Below, one piece after another: positions 30,284 through 40,202 of a stretch of DNA of 64,000 nucleotides. A model generated the notes under the pieces. It was not told the origin of the DNA. It saw only the letters and a list, made by a program, of their open reading frames with translations, and made no database searches. The stretch comes from Lacticaseibacillus saniviri JCM 17471 = DSM 24301 (GTDB taxonomy: Bacteria; Bacillota; Bacilli; Lactobacillales; Lactobacillaceae). The translations under genes and the position numbers were made by a program. The stretch is from positions 43,098-107,097 of the forward strand of contig NZ_BBBX01000004.1 in assembly GCF_001311785.1 (NCBI RefSeq), given 5' to 3'. Within the stretch, counting starts at the first letter, position 1. Every line of letters starts with the position of its first letter.

Positions 30284-31015
30284 CTATAAGAAGAATAACT
30301 TATAAACGGCAACCGCACAGATGGAAGCTAAGATTGGTGCCACAACGGGTACCCAGGCATAACCCCAGTCTGAATCGCCTTTATGGCGCAGTGGTAAGAT
30401 AGCGTGCAGAATCCGAGGACCTAAGTCACGAGCGGGATTCAATGCGGGACCAGTTGGCCCACCTAATGAGGCAACCAATGTCATCACTAAGAAACCTAAA
30501 GCCATGTGAGCTGTTCCCAAGTTATCCTTGAAAAACGGTGCTTTGGTAATCCCTAAGGCACCGATGAAAAGAATGAATGAACCTAAGAATTCGTTGATGA
30601 AACCATTTAATTTGCTCTTAGTAGCATTGATGGTGCTGAATGTACCTAAGACGTGTTGGGTGTTGGTCGTCAAATCGTAGTGAGGCTTGTATGCCGCAAC
30701 CACGAGTAATTGACCGACCATTGCTCCAGCAAATTGAACGAGGATGTAAGGCAGAACTTCTGCCCAAGGAAAGAGGCCAGAGAAGGCTAATCCAAGGGTG
30801 AAGGCCGGATTGATGTGGTTACCGGAAATACCACCGAACATCATGGCAGGGATCATAACCCCTGAACCGTAACCGACAGCGATGACTAACCAGTCAGAGC
30901 CGTTCCCCTTAGTTCCTTTTAAGTCAACGTTGGCCACTGAGCCATTCCCTAAAATAACCATAATAGCAGTACCAATGAACTCGGCAATTAAGCGCGTCCC
31001 CAAAGCGTAAGTCAT
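30284..31015 (-). CDS. glpF: GlpF-type aquaglyceroporin (glycerol / lactic acid facilitator)
   Basis: The 243-aa MIP channel has six predicted helices and both NPA boxes: SGNHINPAFTLGLAF and GPALNPARDLGPR. The aspartate after the second box is typical of glyceroporins. Such channels pass glycerol and, in Lactiplantibacillus, protonated lactic acid. Start at ATG 31015 behind GGAGG is preferred over an upstream ATG that adds 18 residues. No glpK/glpD lies nearby, which leans towards lactate or general solute flux, though that is inference. Confidence 0.93.
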   Translation of the reverse strand: MTYALGTRLIAEFIGTAIMVILGNGSVANVDLKGTKGNGSDWLVIAVGYGSGVMIPAMMFGGISGNHINPAFTLGLAFSGLFPWAEVLPYILVQFAGAMVGQLLVVAAYKPHYDLTTNTQHVLGTFSTINATKSKLNGFINEFLGSFILFIGALGITKAPFFKDNLGTAHMALGFLVMTLVASLGGPTGPALNPARDLGPRILHAILPLRHKGDSDWGYAWVPVVAPILASICAVAVYKLFFL

Positions 31016-31059
31016 AATAATCCTCCAATTAAATTTCTGGCAAAAAGCCGCATGAGAAT

Positions 31060-31110
31060 ATTCTATCAAGTTATGATGATATAGTAAATCTCTTTTACAG
31101 TTTCTGTAAA
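31060..31110 (-). promoter_or_regulatory. glpF promoter with a perfect 7-3-7 palindrome
   Basis: On the minus strand the -35 TTTACT (31088-31083), a 17-nt spacer and the -10 TAGAAT (31065-31060) form a promoter. Six bases upstream lies TTTACAG-TTT-CTGTAAA (31094-31110), a perfect palindrome. Next to it is a further half-site CGCTTACA that resembles one arm of a cre box. The dyad sits between the divergent glpF and cbpB promoters and could control either. Confidence 0.6.
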
Positions 31111-31125
31111 GGTTTCCGCTTACAT

Positions 31126-31154
31126 TTGGTTTCTGACTGGAATCTTGTTAAGAT
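31126..31154 (+). promoter_or_regulatory. cbpB promoter
   Basis: TTGGTT (31126-31131), a 17-nt spacer and TAAGAT (31149-31154) precede the cbpB start by 35 nt. Confidence 0.65.
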
Positions 31155-31189
31155 AGCATTAGTGTAAAAGGAAAAGAGGATGCGAAGCC

Positions 31190-31666
31190 ATGATTGATCC
31201 AGCGATTAACGCCATGATGATGTCGCACAAGGAACACTTTTTGATCCCCGGTGAAATGGTTGCCAGTGTGAGTGAAGAGAACAGATTATCTCATGCTTTC
31301 TTGGTGCTCACCAAGGTTCGTTACGCCCGGATTCCGGTCCTTGATCGCGATTCTAAGTTTAAGGGCCTGATATCCATGCCAATGATCACTGAAACCATGT
31401 TGGGCCTCGATAACTTGAGCTTGGCCCCTCTGGACGAGCTCTGTGTTCGCGATGTGATGGACACCAATGTTCGCACCATCGAGAATCCCTATGATGTCGA
31501 AAACGTGATGCATATTTTAGTTGATGATCCATTCATTCCCGTCGTCGCGCAAACCGGCGAATTCACCGGCATTGTGACACGGCGCGAGTTTATGAAGAGT
31601 TTTAACTTTGTCAGTCATAACTTGGATGAGTACTATGATTTGAAACTGAAAAAGCCATTGGAATAA
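31190..31666 (+). CDS. cbpB: CBS-pair protein CbpB (YkuL-like, candidate c-di-AMP sensor)
   Basis: The 158-aa protein is little more than two CBS motifs: FLVLTKVRYARIPVLDRDSKFKGLISMPMI (residues ~36-65) and VDDPFIPVVAQTGEFTGIVTRREFMK (~109-134). The length and the ending NLDEYY match Listeria CbpB and Bacillus YkuL/DarB, which bind c-di-AMP and, when unliganded, stimulate the (p)ppGpp synthetase Rel. Ligand identity here is inferred from the family. It is a monocistronic unit with its own promoter and terminator. Confidence 0.85.
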   Translation: MIDPAINAMMMSHKEHFLIPGEMVASVSEENRLSHAFLVLTKVRYARIPVLDRDSKFKGLISMPMITETMLGLDNLSLAPLDELCVRDVMDTNVRTIENPYDVENVMHILVDDPFIPVVAQTGEFTGIVTRREFMKSFNFVSHNLDEYYDLKLKKPLE

Positions 31667-31673
31667 TGGCCAC

Positions 31674-31721
31674 AAAAAAGAGGTTGTGACAACCCGCATG
31701 GGGTCGGTCACAGCCTCTTTT
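31674..31721. terminator. Terminator between cbpB and the DUF368 gene
   Basis: AAAGAGGTTGTGAC pairs with GTCACAGCCTCTTT around a GC-rich loop, with A and T runs on either side. It serves the two convergent genes. Confidence 0.88.
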
Positions 31722-31743
31722 GCATTGATGCCCTTGCTCACAT

Positions 31744-32638
31744 TTATTTGGCGTCGGGTTTGTCCAGGAATAGGGTGGCGAGAACCCCAATGACAACACT
31801 GACAATCGCCAGTCCGATGTCGAGGAGGCCAGAGGTGGCTTGCCAATACGGCACCATGCCGGTTTCAATCAGAATCACAATGGCAGCAATCACAATCCCG
31901 ATGACGGCGTAATAAACCTGCGCTTCAAAATGTGCGAGTAGATAACCCATTAATTTGGCAATCAGAATCAGACCGATAATGGCACCGATCATGAAGGGGA
32001 CCAGTAACGCCACACTCTGCAGTGCGACACCGGCTTCAGCAGTTTTACCACTGAGCAGCAATCGGGCCGCCGTGCCGATTTCACCGACCGCATTATAGAT
32101 TGTGCCGTATTGGTCGATCACCATCAGCATGACGGAACCCGAAATGCCGGGAATTGCCATCAAGGACACGGAGAACAACCCAGCAAAGCCCATCGTGCCC
32201 CAATCCCCTAATGAATTGAGCTTGGTGAGCGCAATCATGTTCTCGGGTTCAGTGCCACCGAGTTTGGCCAAACCATAGATGGCTAAGAAGCCCAATACAA
32301 CCAAGCCGACATATGCCCATTTGAATGGCACCTGGCGAACTTTACGCGCGATGAAGGGGCCAATTCCAATGACTAAACCGACAAAGAAGGCGTAACTTGG
32401 AATCGGCCAGCTGGTGGTAATCCATAAGACGGCCTTTGTCGATAACAGAATTCCAAGTACTGCGCCCAGCCCCACAGGCAATAGAAAGCGCATGTGAGCT
32501 TTGGGGTCATCACGAAAATGATTAACGGCGTCTAACAAGCGATCATATAAACCGACCACAACAGCAAAAATACTACCGGATAAACCGGGGGATAACCAGT
32601 GCGATACCGATGATGGCACCTTTAATGAAATTAAGCAT
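31744..32638 (-). CDS. DUF368 membrane protein (PopT-like; one frameshift)
   Basis: This is a polytopic protein of about 297 aa. The N-terminus MLNFIKGAIIGIALVIPG, followed by SGSIFAVVVGLYDRLLD, is the DUF368 signature, and a second inverted copy occurs later (SLMAIPGISGSVMLMVI). DUF368 (PopT) proteins have been implicated in returning undecaprenyl phosphate across the membrane; that is family knowledge, not shown here. The run of G at 32587-32591 has one base too many, separating the first ~20 residues. AGGAGGT precedes the ATG at 32638. Confidence 0.87.
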
Positions 32639-32729
32639 AGGACCTCCTGAGGTGACGTGACTGTGCACGTATTGTGTGAAGTGATATGGGAAATATTGGG
32701 TGTCTGGTAAGGATGGTAAGAATAGATGC

Positions 32730-33606
32730 CTATTTGAGATTTAACTTGGGCTGCGGAATCGTGATGCCCGCCTGGGTGAGCGCGTTGAGATAGGCACTCA
32801 AGAAGGTGCGTTGCAGATTGAGTTGTTCCCCGTTTTCGGCGTACATCTGAATCTGATAGCTAAACGTGCCATCGGGATTAGCGGCTATTCCTAAGAGATC
32901 GGGTGCCTTGATGATGGTTTGATACTTTGGCACCAGATCAGTATTCACCTGGTTGATGACATCGGTGAGCTTGTGCACATCAACGTTGGGTTCAACCGGT
33001 AGACTGATTGAGACGAGCATGTTGTTGCGTGAACGATTGCTGACAATACTGATATTGCGGTTGGGAATGAAATTCATCGTGCCGTCCGCGCTTTTGATGA
33101 TGGTTGTGCGGAGACCAACACTCGTAACCGTGCCCGAAATCTGATTCAGCTGGACACTGTCGCCAACATCTAACTGGCCTTCCAAAATAATAAAGAAGCC
33201 GGTCACGACATCGTTGACAAACCCTTGTGCCCCTAGCCCAATCGCTAAACTCAAGACCCCAGCCCCAGCAATCAGCGTGCCGACGGGAACACCGAGTGTG
33301 GAGAGAATGGCGTAGAAGTAGAAGAAGCCAACCAGGTAAGAAAAGGCATTGGTGGCTAAGGTCTCAATCGTCGAAATGCGACCACCTGCGAGTGCGCGCT
33401 TTGCTTGATAGCGCGTAAAGCTGTGGCGCAAGATGCGTTTGCCGATACGATTGATCAGCCAAAAAGAATGGTGAAAATAAAAGTTCAAAAACTAACGTCA
33501 CAAAAGACGACAACATCGCGTCCCAATTGATTGAATCGATGTAGCGGCGCACCAAATTGGTCTGTTGCGCGAGGGTGTCGGTGGATGATTTTGCAAGTAA
33601 CTGCAC
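32730..33606 (-). CDS. mscS: MscS-family mechanosensitive channel (two frameshifts)
   Basis: This is a small-conductance mechanosensitive channel of about 292 aa. TM3 is IAGAGVLSLAIGLGAQGFVNDVVTGFFIILE, followed by the beta domain (VGDSVQLNQISGTVTSVGLRTTIIKSADG and FIPNRNISIVSNRSR). The start is GTG 33606 behind AGGAGGC. The frame fails in TM1: two runs on the minus strand (TTTT at 33482-33479 and TTTTT at 33465-33461) each appear one T short. Repair gives FELFIFTILFWLINRIGKR, a plausible membrane helix. It protects against hypo-osmotic shock. Confidence 0.88.
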
Positions 33607-33723
33607 AAAAAGGCCTCCTAACTTGTCATTTCAGTGTAACAAAACCGAGCCATAAATTGAATAGCGTCGGTAATGATGATATTCTTAATATATTCAAGCC
33701 AAACGCGGCGAGGAGGATGAAAG

Positions 33724-34158
33724 ATGACAGGTGGAGAAGTAGCAGGATTAATCGCGGCAATCGCGTTCTTAATCTTGGCAGTCGGCATTGCGATTTTCGT
33801 ATTGCGGGTCGCAGCGGTCACCAAAGAAGTGAAACAAACCGTATCCGAGGTCAACAAGACATTGGATGTTGTGAACAGTGAAATGGGTGGGCTCACCCAT
33901 GAAGTAGAGGGGTTGTTGGTCAAAGCCAATACCTTGCTCAACGATGTGAACGGGAAGGTTGCAACCATTGATCCTGTCTTCACCGCTGTTGGCGAACTCG
34001 GTGAGAGTGTATCCGCATTGAACAATTCAACCCGAAACTTGGTCACTCGAGTTTCCGGTGGGGTTGTGAACACAACCAAGGCAACAGTTGTCGCACGGGC
34101 TGGTCAAAAAGCCTACGCGATGTTTAAAAAGAATAAGACTGAACAACCAACCAAATAG
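33724..34158 (+). CDS. DUF948 domain protein (YoxC-like)
   Basis: The 144-aa protein has one N-terminal transmembrane helix (VAGLIAAIAFLILAVGIAIFVL). A helical repeat region (VKQTVSEVNKTLDVVNSEMGGLTHEVEGLLVKANTLLNDVNGK) is typical of DUF948 and related to methyl-accepting-like coiled coils. The function is unknown. GGAGG precedes the ATG. It is followed 12 nt later by a YtxH-type gene, a common pairing in lactobacilli upstream of pepQ. Confidence 0.85.
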   Translation: MTGGEVAGLIAAIAFLILAVGIAIFVLRVAAVTKEVKQTVSEVNKTLDVVNSEMGGLTHEVEGLLVKANTLLNDVNGKVATIDPVFTAVGELGESVSALNNSTRNLVTRVSGGVVNTTKATVVARAGQKAYAMFKKNKTEQPTK

Positions 34159-34170
34159 GAGGGCATTAAC

Positions 34171-34655
34171 ATGGCAAAAATGGACATTTCTTACTCGGCT
34201 TTATTGTCGGTGGTGTAAGTGCATTAGCAGCGACCTATTTCTTAACCCCACAAACAAGTGAGGATTTGAAGGCACAAGCCAAAAAGAAGTTAGACAAACT
34301 TTCTGATCGTGCGGCTGACTATTATGATTTTGCAATGGAAGCCACCGAAGACCTGCGCGAAAACGCAAGTGGCGTTGTTGGTGATTTGAAGACCAAAGTG
34401 ATGCCAACAGTCAGTGATGATGGCTTGAGCGATTTCGATGAACAAACCGCGCAGTTGCGTGACGAGCTCACCGCAACCCCTGAAGTTGCTGCCAACGATG
34501 ACTTTGACGACATTGTCTTAGATGGTCAAAGTGCTTTTGTTCAAGCAAAGAATGATGATACGCCAGCAGCACCTGAATCAGCGGCTGCTGAACCAGAAGC
34601 TGCGGCAAGCCAAGCACCAGAAGCAGCGAGTGAAACACCTGACTCAGCTAAATAA
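34171..34655 (+). CDS. YtxH-type small envelope protein (one frameshift)
   Basis: ATG 34171 follows AGGAGGG. The A run at 34175-34179 is one short; repair gives MAKNGHFLLGFIVGGVSALAATYFLTP, a glycine-rich membrane anchor as in YtxH (general stress) proteins. It continues with EDLKAQAKKKLDKLSDRAADYYDFAM and a long Ala/Pro/Glu-rich acidic tail. It is about 161 aa. The function is unknown; the family is linked to stress response in Bacillus. Confidence 0.8.
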
Positions 34656-34672
34656 ACAAACTTTAGAAACGA

Positions 34673-34723
34673 AAAAGGAGTTGTGCCAGACCCGCAATGG
34701 GTCCAGCGCAACTCCTTTTGTTT
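34673..34723 (+). terminator. Rho-independent terminator after the YtxH-type gene
   Basis: AAAAGGAGTTG pairs with CAACTCCTTTT; the inner GACCC/GGGTC extends the hairpin; TTTTGTTTG follows. Confidence 0.85.
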
Positions 34724-34739
34724 GTCTGAAACGTGTTTC

Positions 34740-34834
34740 AAAAGGCAAAGCACCGGTTAGCTCATCTTTGCCGAAGCCACATATCAGCTTCTAGCCAAGA
34801 TATTGCTAATCCTCATGTTTTAAGCGCCTTTTGT
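34740..34834. repeat. Structured intergenic repeat, copy 2
   Basis: It is homologous to 19039-19134 with scattered differences. The outer stem is perfect here (AAAAGGC at 34740-34746 with GCCTTTT at 34826-34832). The GAAGC/GCTTC inner stem is fully Watson-Crick where copy 1 has a G-U pair. Like copy 1, it begins soon after a terminator hairpin. It is non-coding. Confidence 0.75.
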
Positions 34835-35076
34835 CGCACTCTAAACACGCTCCGCCCCCCAACAATCTTCGCCTAACAAAAACAAGCGCCAATTGCACAA
34901 ATCGCAATTGTAGCGCTTGTCTCCGTTAGTACTCACAGCCAAATCGTGTGGCTTCGCACTCTAAACGTGCTCCCACCCCAACAATCTCCGTCTAACTCAC
35001 TTTTCGCGCATGGCAGAACCCGCCATGCTACTCAAAGTCCGTTAGTACTCGATTGCTGACCGGGGATTGTCGCACT
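34835..35076. repeat. Two tandem ~118-bp repeat modules with interchangeable hairpins
   Basis: Module 1 starts at 34835 and module 2 at 34955, both with CGCACTCTAAAC, then GCTCC, CCCCAACAATCT, CTAAC, a hairpin and TCCGTTAGTACTC. A third CGCACTCTA at 35071 overlaps the pepQ stop codon. The conserved CTAAC and GTTAG can pair around each hairpin. The hairpins differ: ACAAGCGC/GCGCTTGT (34882-34920) and GCATGGC/GCCATGC (35008-35028). There is no open frame. This and the terminator account for the 420-nt gap between the YtxH gene and pepQ. Confidence 0.75.
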
Positions 35077-36176
35077 CTAGTCAATACGTGTGAATTCCTT
35101 GCTTGTGTGAGTGAAGCTTTCGGAACCAGTTTCAGTCACGTGGACACAGTCTTCAATCCGGACACCGGCAACACCAGGAATATAAATCCCAGGTTCGATT
35201 GAGAAGCACATGCCTGGTTCAAGTGTCATGTCGTTGCCTTCCATGATGGATGGGAATTCGTGGGTACTTGTCCCGATACCATGGCCCAGACGGTGGATGA
35301 AGTATTCACCGTAGCCGGCCTTGGTAATCACGTCACGCGCGATTTGTCGAGCTCTGCGGCAGTTAAGCCTGGCTTGATGGCTGCTTGAGCGGTTAATTGC
35401 GCTTCAAGACAGACGTCATAGATATCCTTGGCCTTACCAGTGACTTCGCCAAAGGCAACGGTCCGAGTGGCATCAGACATGTAGCCCTTGTTGTCGGTCC
35501 CTAAGTCAAACAGCACGAGTTCGCCTGGTTGCAACTTCGTCTTTTCTGGACCACCGTGAGGATTAGCAGCATCGGCACCGGCTTGCACAATGGTGTCGAA
35601 GCTCATGTTCATCACGCCTTCTTTCATCATGGCGTATTCAATTTCGGCCACGACTTCTTGTTCGGTGACGCCGGCCTTAATTGCGGCAAAGCCAGCAGCA
35701 AAGGCACGATCAGCCTGTTGTCCGGCTTCGACCATCAAGGCGATTTCATCAGGCGTTTTGAATAACTTCTGACCTTCTAAGAAACGAGATGCATCCGCAG
35801 GGAAGGCTGCTTGTGGGAAATTCTTCAAGATGGCTTCATAACGGAAAACGGGTAAGTCATCTTTTTCAATGGCCCAAAGCTTGGTGGTACTGGTTGCGGC
35901 ATTGATGTGATCCGCAATTAACTTGAATGGTTCTTCGTGATCGAGATAACCAAAGACATCATAGGGCCAACCCGTTAATTTGACCGCTTCAACGGAAAGA
36001 GCAGGGACAAATAGGAATGGGTCGTGATCAGGAAAGGCAATCAATGCGGTTACCCGTTCTTCGGGATCACTGTAAAACCCGGTTAAGTAGTTGATGTTGA
36101 CAGGATTGCTGATGTAACCAAGGTCTAAGTTCTGTTGGCCTAACCAGTCTTGTAATGCGCGTAAATGTGAGTTCAA
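35077..36176 (-). CDS. pepQ: Xaa-Pro dipeptidase PepQ (one frameshift)
   Basis: PepQ cleaves X-Pro dipeptides, part of casein and peptide use. It is an M24 'pita-bread' metalloenzyme. Metal ligands are visible in [47 protein letters not shown] and [13 protein letters not shown]. The start is TTG 36176, eight bases after GGAGG; the frame upstream of it lacks family similarity. The run TTT at 35343-35345 (AAA on the coding strand) is one short; repair gives [21 protein letters not shown]. It is about 366 aa. It is divergent from ccpA, a signature Lactobacillus arrangement. Confidence 0.94.
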
Positions 36177-36271
36177 ATCGAAATCCTCCTTATTCTCGCC
36201 TTCCATATGAAAAGAATGTTTTTCAATATTTTTCAGTGAAAGGGTCAAGTGATGTTAATAAGCACCCCCAC

Positions 36272-36375
36272 AGTATAACATACCTATGTTGGTACGGCTT
36301 TCTGAAAAATGTTTTGAAATTTTCATGCAAAAATTCAGTAAAACGCTTGCATTGTTGATGGCTATCTGCTAAAGT
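36272..36375. promoter_or_regulatory. Divergent pepQ/ccpA promoter region with a weak cre-like site
   Basis: For ccpA: TTGCAT (36347-36352), a 17-nt spacer and TAAAGT (36370-36375). A cre-like GTAAAACGCTTGCA (36338-36351) overlaps the -35 and fits the consensus at most but not all fixed positions. For pepQ: a minus-strand extended -10 TGTTATACT with TATACT at 36077+200 (36277-36272). CcpA autoregulation through this region is known in related lactobacilli; here it is inference. Confidence 0.55.
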
Positions 36376-36431
36376 AGACTGAAAGTAGAAATTGTGTTCA
36401 GTGAAAACACAAATTTTAAGGAGCAAATATT

Positions 36432-37432
36432 TTGGAAAAGCAAACAATTACAATCTATGATGTTGCCCGTGAAGCTAGCGTTTCAATGGCAACCGTTTCT
36501 CGTGTCGTGAATGGTAACCCTAACGTTAAACCAGCCACCCGTAAAAAGGTGCTCGAAGTGATCGATCGTTTGGACTATCGGCCAAACGCAGTTGCACGTG
36601 CCTTGCCAGCAAGAAGACAACCACAGTCGGTGTGATTATCCCCGATGTGACAAACATGTTCTTCTCCAGCCTTGCGCGGGGGATTGACGACGTTGCGACG
36701 ATGTACAAGTACAACATTATTTTGGCTAACTCAGACGAGAACAGCCAAAAAGAAGTGCAAGTGCTGAATACATTGTTGGCTAAGCAAGTCGATGGCCTGA
36801 TCTACATGGGTCACGAAATCAGTGATGAAGTGCGGGCGGAATTCTCCCGTAGCAAGACACCGATTGTTTTGGCTGGTTCAGTCGATCCTGATGAACAAGT
36901 CGGCAGTGTGAACATTGACTACGTTGAAGCGGTGAAGGCTGCGACAACCAAGTTAATCGAAGATGGTAACAAGCAAGTGGCCTTGATTACCGGCCCAATG
37001 CGCCAACCTATCAACGGCCAATACCGCTTAAAGGGCTACAAGCAAGCACTTGATGCAGCTGGTATCGCTTATGACGAAAGCTTGGTCTTTGAAACCGAAT
37101 ATAGTTATAACGCTGGTATGGCCGCCTTCAAGCAGATGCAAAAGATTGGCGCAACCGCTGCTGTTGTCGGTGACGACGAATTGGCAGTCGGTGTGCTCGA
37201 TGGTGCGGTTGATGCGGGTGTATCCATTCCCGATGATTTCGAATTGATCACAAGTAACAATACGAAGTTAACCGAAATGGCTCGCCCACAACTCACATCG
37301 ATTGACCAACCTCTGTACGATATCGGTGCGGTGGCAATGCGTCTGTTGACAAAGATGATGAACAAAGAAGATATCGACGCTAAGACAGTGATGTTAGGCT
37401 TTGATATCACCGAACGTAATTCAACAAAATAA
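36432..37432 (+). CDS. ccpA: Catabolite control protein A (one frameshift)
   Basis: CcpA is the LacI-family master regulator of carbon catabolite control, acting with HPr-Ser-P at cre sites. The N-terminal HTH is [30 protein letters not shown], followed by the hinge. Family residues [31 protein letters not shown] and [21 protein letters not shown] are seen. Translation starts at TTG 36432 behind AAGGAG. Near 36605, TTGCCAGC should read TTGGCCAGC ([12 protein letters not shown] after repair). It is 333 aa. It ends at the terminator at 37445. Confidence 0.95.
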
Positions 37433-37444
37433 TTAGGTCACGCC

Positions 37445-37492
37445 AAAGCGAGCCCTTCAAAATCCAAATGGATTGCGAGGGCTCGCTTTTTT
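37445..37492 (+). terminator. Rho-independent terminator after ccpA
   Basis: AAAGCGAGCCCT pairs with AGGGCTCGCTTT and is followed by TTTTGTGG. Confidence 0.9.
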
Positions 37493-37536
37493 GTGGTTTT
37501 GGAACGCGATTAGTCTAGTTTGTTCGGAAATTGAAA

Positions 37537-37577
37537 TAGGGGTTGTGACAAAACTACGTTTTGTCACAACCCCTTTT
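37537..37577 (-). terminator. Rho-independent terminator after the class A PBP gene
   Basis: GGGGTTGTGACAAAAC pairs with GTTTTGTCACAACCCC around ACG, a 16-bp perfect stem. On the minus strand it follows the PBP stop codon. Confidence 0.88.
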
Positions 37578-37591
37578 GCATGTCTAAATCG

Positions 37592-40064
37592 CTAGCCAGC
37601 AGTGCCGACCGCTGAAGCTTCTGTGGTCACTAAGCCATAATTTTGTGTGGCATCGGTGTAATAACCACCGTAGTAACGACTCCAGAAGGCGTGGTAGTTA
37701 GCGGTTGTGCCGCCAATACCAAAGTTGGCCGTTGTCACACCGGGTTCCCAGTCGTTGTAGAGTCCAGTGACGGAGTCCCCATTAACGGTGTATGTGGAAC
37801 CATCCACCGTGACGTTGCCCGGCTTTTGCCCAGTCTGCTTGTTCACACTGACACTCTTCACACCAGCAGGGCGTTCCATGGTGCTGCCCAATTTGAACTG
37901 GTTAGGGAGGAGCTTGTATGAGGCATTGGCTAACTTGGCCCAGTAGGCTAAGTTGGTTTCTGAAGCACTTTCGTTCAGGTTATAACTGCGGCCATCCGCG
38001 TTATCGTAACCCATCCAGCTGGCCAGGGTCACACCCGGTGTACTCCCGATGAACCAGATATCCTTGTACTCATTACTGGTCCCGGTCTTACCGATCAAAT
38101 TATCGGTGTTGAAATTGAGTTGATAGTTCAGACTTGATGCCGTCCCATCCGTGACAACACCCTTGAGCATGTTGCTCATGATGTAGCTCGTACTTGGTGA
38201 GAAGACGCGGGTTGTCTTGCCCTTGTGCTTGTACACCGCATTACCAGCAGGATCGAGAATGGCGTCAATGACATAGGCATCGGTGTGGGTGCCACCGCGA
38301 GCAAAGGTTGAAAAGGCACTCGCTTGTTCTTGAACGGTGACCCCGTAATCGGTCCCCCCAAGCGCTAAGCCGAGTTGTGAGTAGTCGTTTTTGGTCAAGG
38401 TCGTGATCCCCATCTTATCGATGTAAGGCTTGACGTTGACTGTTTCACGCAGTTTCTGGTAGAGGTTAACGGCGGGGATATTATAGGACTCTGCTAAGGC
38501 TTCTTTGGCAGGAATGAACCGGTTTTGAATCTGACCGCCGAAGTCCGTCACATTATAATTATTCTTGAAGTTGGTCTTGAAGTCGGCAATCATGGTTTGC
38601 GTACCGATCAGCTTATTTTCAACCGCGGGTCCATACACCAACAGTGGCTTGATGGTCGACCCAGGTGACCGGGTTGTATAGGTATGGTTGATACCACCAT
38701 CGACACCACCGACGAAACCAAGAATGGCCCCCGTGGCATTGTCCAACAAGACAGAGCCATTTTGAACGGGGCTCTGGACAACTTCAGTATCACCCGTCTC
38801 AGGGTTGATCTGTGTCGAGGTGTAGGTCTGACCGAAGCTGTATTTGTTTTCATTAACAACCGTCTGCATTGCGTCGTAAACTTGCTTATTGATGGTACTG
38901 TGAACGCGATAGCCCTTGGTGGTTAATAATTCGGTGGCCTGTTCGGTGTATTGCTGATTGAGACTACTGTCATTATTCAGCTCAGCCTTTGAATGACCAT
39001 CTTCTTTAGCCAATTGTTGGGCGAGAATGACAGTCGCTTCACTGTTAACCATGTTATAGACATAACTGTATTCTTGGCTGCTCTGGGTAGCTTTACCCGT
39101 TGGCAGGAAGTCCTTTGTGATGTCATAGTTTTTAGCGTTGTTGTATTCTGTCTTGCTCAACATGTTGGCGCGATACATCCGAAAGAGCACCGTTTTTTGC
39201 CGTTCGACTCCAGCCGAGAGGTCCTTTTTAAGGGCGCCGCTTTGGGTGTATGGCGTATAAACGGAAGGACTCTGTGGCAACCCAGCGATGAAGGCCGCTT
39301 CAGGAAGAGTCAGCGTTTTGGCAGTTTTACCGAATAAACCTTCAGCTGCGGCCTGCACACCAGCAATATTTTGGCCCTTATTGTTGCGGCCCAATGTGGC
39401 GGTATTTAAGTAGGCCTGCAGAATTTCGCCTTTACTGAAAAAGTGATCCAGGCGTAACGCCAGCATCATTTCGACAGCCTTACGTTTGAATGTGGTTTCT
39501 GAAGACAGAAACTGCATTTTGACCACTTGTTGGGTTAGGGTTGAGCCACCCGTTTGGCTCCCGACACCGGTGAGGTCAGAGAAGACCGCGCGAACAACCG
39601 CCTTAGGGACGACCCCATGGTGTTGATAAAAATCGCTATCTTCTGTGGCGACCAATGCCTTGGTGACCCAAGGTGTCATCTGATTCAGATCGACATTTTG
39701 GCGAACCAGATCGGTTTTGACATTGCTGAGTTTGACATCATTAGCGAAGTAAAGTGACGATGATTGTGAAACGTTATGTAACGTTGTACTGAGCGCCGCG
39801 CGGGTTGGTACCGGCGTATCGTCAATGATGGCTGCAAAATAACCGGTTAATAGCCCTAAGCCTAAACAAAAAGGACGCCCGCAACACCAATAATGTAGTA
39901 AACGACGGTTTTAAACGTCTGTAAACTGACATCGGCATAGAAGGCGGCAGACTGATTAGCGTCTGCATTGTGATGACTTCGAGTTTTTTGGCGCCAAAGA
40001 AACGTGCTAAGTGTTTGGCAAGCCAGACCTTGAAATTCTGCACCCACGTTGAGAGTGTCTTCAA
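37592..40064 (-). CDS. Class A penicillin-binding protein, PBP1A family (two frameshifts)
   Basis: This is a bifunctional peptidoglycan glycosyltransferase/transpeptidase of about 824 aa. An N-terminal anchor is VVYYIIGVAGVLFVLGLGLL. The glycosyltransferase domain has TEDSDFYQHHGV, GSQTGGSTLTQQVVK and LRLDHFFSKGEILQAYLN. The transpeptidase has SxxK in SPGSTIKP, SxN in AESYNIP and KTG in GKTGTSNEYKD. A glycine/threonine-rich tail follows. TTG 40064 follows AGGTGGG. The runs at 39984-39989 and 39864-39866 are each one base short; repair joins the cytoplasmic leader, the TM helix and the catalytic part. The break lies before any catalytic residue. Confidence 0.91.
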
Positions 40065-40202
40065 ATTGATTTCCCACCTTTATTCGTGCGTTAATCGTAA
40101 TTATATACCAAACAGGCGCAGGTTTCAGGAAATAATGGTTTTCCAGTGAAGATTTGGTATGCTAGAAACAGTAACAATTACAGGACAGAGAGTAGGGAAA
40201 CC

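Noticed and set aside
34835..35076. CRISPR array
   Set aside because: Only two units of about 118 bp, with internal hairpins and no spacer-repeat alternation of 30-40 bp; no cas genes.
36338..36351. Strong cre box at ccpA
   Set aside because: GTAAAACGCTTGCA misses the consensus at three fixed positions, so it is reported only as a weak candidate.
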